Below are positions 5,289-5,554 of a stretch of 5,554 nucleotides of DNA, one piece after another (the stretch's first letter is position 1; each line of letters starts with the position of its first letter). Where the stretch lies: contig PKWR01000150.1 in assembly GCA_003133285.1 (NCBI GenBank), positions 1 to 5,554 on the forward strand. Reading direction: 5' to 3'. A program made the translations under genes and the position numbers. The notes beneath the pieces are model-generated. The model saw only the letters and a list, made by a program, of their open reading frames with translations, did no database searches and was not told the DNA's origin. This DNA comes from Coriobacteriia bacterium (GTDB lineage: Bacteria > Actinomycetota > Coriobacteriia > Anaerosomatales > PALSA-660).

Positions 5289-5554
5289 ATGACTTGGAAC
5301 ATCCTTCTGGCTATCGCCGTGGCGATCGTCGCATCGCTCCTCTTCGCCGGCGGCTCGACCGTGCAGGGATACGCGGTCGGCGAGCAGGTCGGGGAGAACC
5401 TCCAGAAGAAGCGCATGAGCCTGAAGGACCTGTGGGCGGTCGTGCGCGCTCCCCGCTGGCTGGCGGGGCTCGTCCTGGCTGGTCTCGGGTCCGCCTTGAA
5501 CGTCGTAGCGCTGATCCTCGCGCCGGTGACCGTGGTGCAGCCGGTCGGGATCCT
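5289..5554 (+). CDS. Multi-helix membrane protein, probable DMT/EamA-type transporter, N-terminal fragment (runs off window)
   Basis: The first 88 complete codons are visible from ATG 5289. A hydrophobic helix (about 4-24, ILLAIAVAIVASLLFAGGS) is followed by a polar, charged loop (about 30-50). A second helix (about 57-77, WLAGLVLAGLGSALNVVALI) then runs into LAPVTVVQPVG. The loop-helix arrangement and the APxTxVQPVG-like turn resemble 10-helix drug/metabolite transporters of actinobacteria, and also NIPA-like proteins. Substrate and direction are unknown. The Shine-Dalgarno is weak (AGG at 5280-5282). An in-frame ATG at 5229 would add 20 polar residues before the first helix and has no better ribosome site, so 5289 is preferred. 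The family call rests on two helices only. Confidence 0.62.
   Translation, partial: MTWNILLAIAVAIVASLLFAGGSTVQGYAVGEQVGENLQKKRMSLKDLWAVVRAPRWLAGLVLAGLGSALNVVALILAPVTVVQPVGI

Noticed and set aside
5102..5416. Minus-strand open frame over the start of the membrane-transporter gene
   Set aside because: It has no ribosome site or recognisable domain and opposes a frame with clear membrane helices.
1..5554. CRISPR array, tRNA/rRNA gene, insertion sequence or attachment site
   Set aside because: No regularly spaced repeats, cloverleaf pattern, transposase motif or terminal inverted repeats were seen on either strand.

Overview
The window reads as a chromosomal stretch of a high-GC Gram-positive bacterium. 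Third codon positions are strongly G/C-biased, initiation codons include GTG, Shine-Dalgarno sites are purine-rich (GGGAGGAGGG, AAAGGAGA), and the terminator-like hairpins lack T-tracts. The protein types fit an actinomycete, perhaps Microbacteriaceae-like; the genus is an inference from general character, not from a search. All five genes lie on the + strand, and the two outer ones are cut by the window edges.

Layout: (1) 3-398 is the C-terminal end of an oligopeptide/dipeptide ABC transporter ATPase (Opp/Dpp type), followed by two successive hairpins (406-443 and 460-492). (2) 597-2099 is a membrane-embedded family 2 processive-type glycosyltransferase. It overlaps by four bases (ATGA) with (3) 2096-3307, a seven-helix membrane protein ending in a divergent GGDEF domain. 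A hairpin at 3336-3366 closes this two-gene unit. (4) After a GC-rich leader, 3567-5003 encodes a stand-alone PLP enzyme resembling the N-terminal (cysteine desulfurase) domain of molybdenum cofactor sulfurase, closed by a 15-bp hairpin at 5026-5061. (5) 5289 to the window end is the start of a multi-helix membrane protein that looks like a DMT/EamA-type transporter.

The most interesting unit is the two-gene operon at 597-3307. The glycosyltransferase has all the hallmarks of a polymerising inner-membrane synthase (DxD, TED, QxxRW and flanking membrane helices) but no PilZ domain. Its translationally coupled partner has a GGDEF domain that keeps the RxxD c-di-GMP-binding site and a near-consensus SGDEF active site, but has lost the C-terminal ALYxAKxxGRN segment. 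I infer a compact c-di-GMP-linked exopolysaccharide module in which the partner either makes or senses the nucleotide. The polymer and the signal cannot be read from the sequence.

A second pattern is a repeated hairpin family. The three hairpins at 460-492, 3336-3366 and 5026-5061 share the same arms (GGCCCTTCC...GGGAGGGCC) and a conserved G-U wobble at the same step, while their loops differ. This suggests a recurrent, strand-specific terminator or 3'-end element of this genome.
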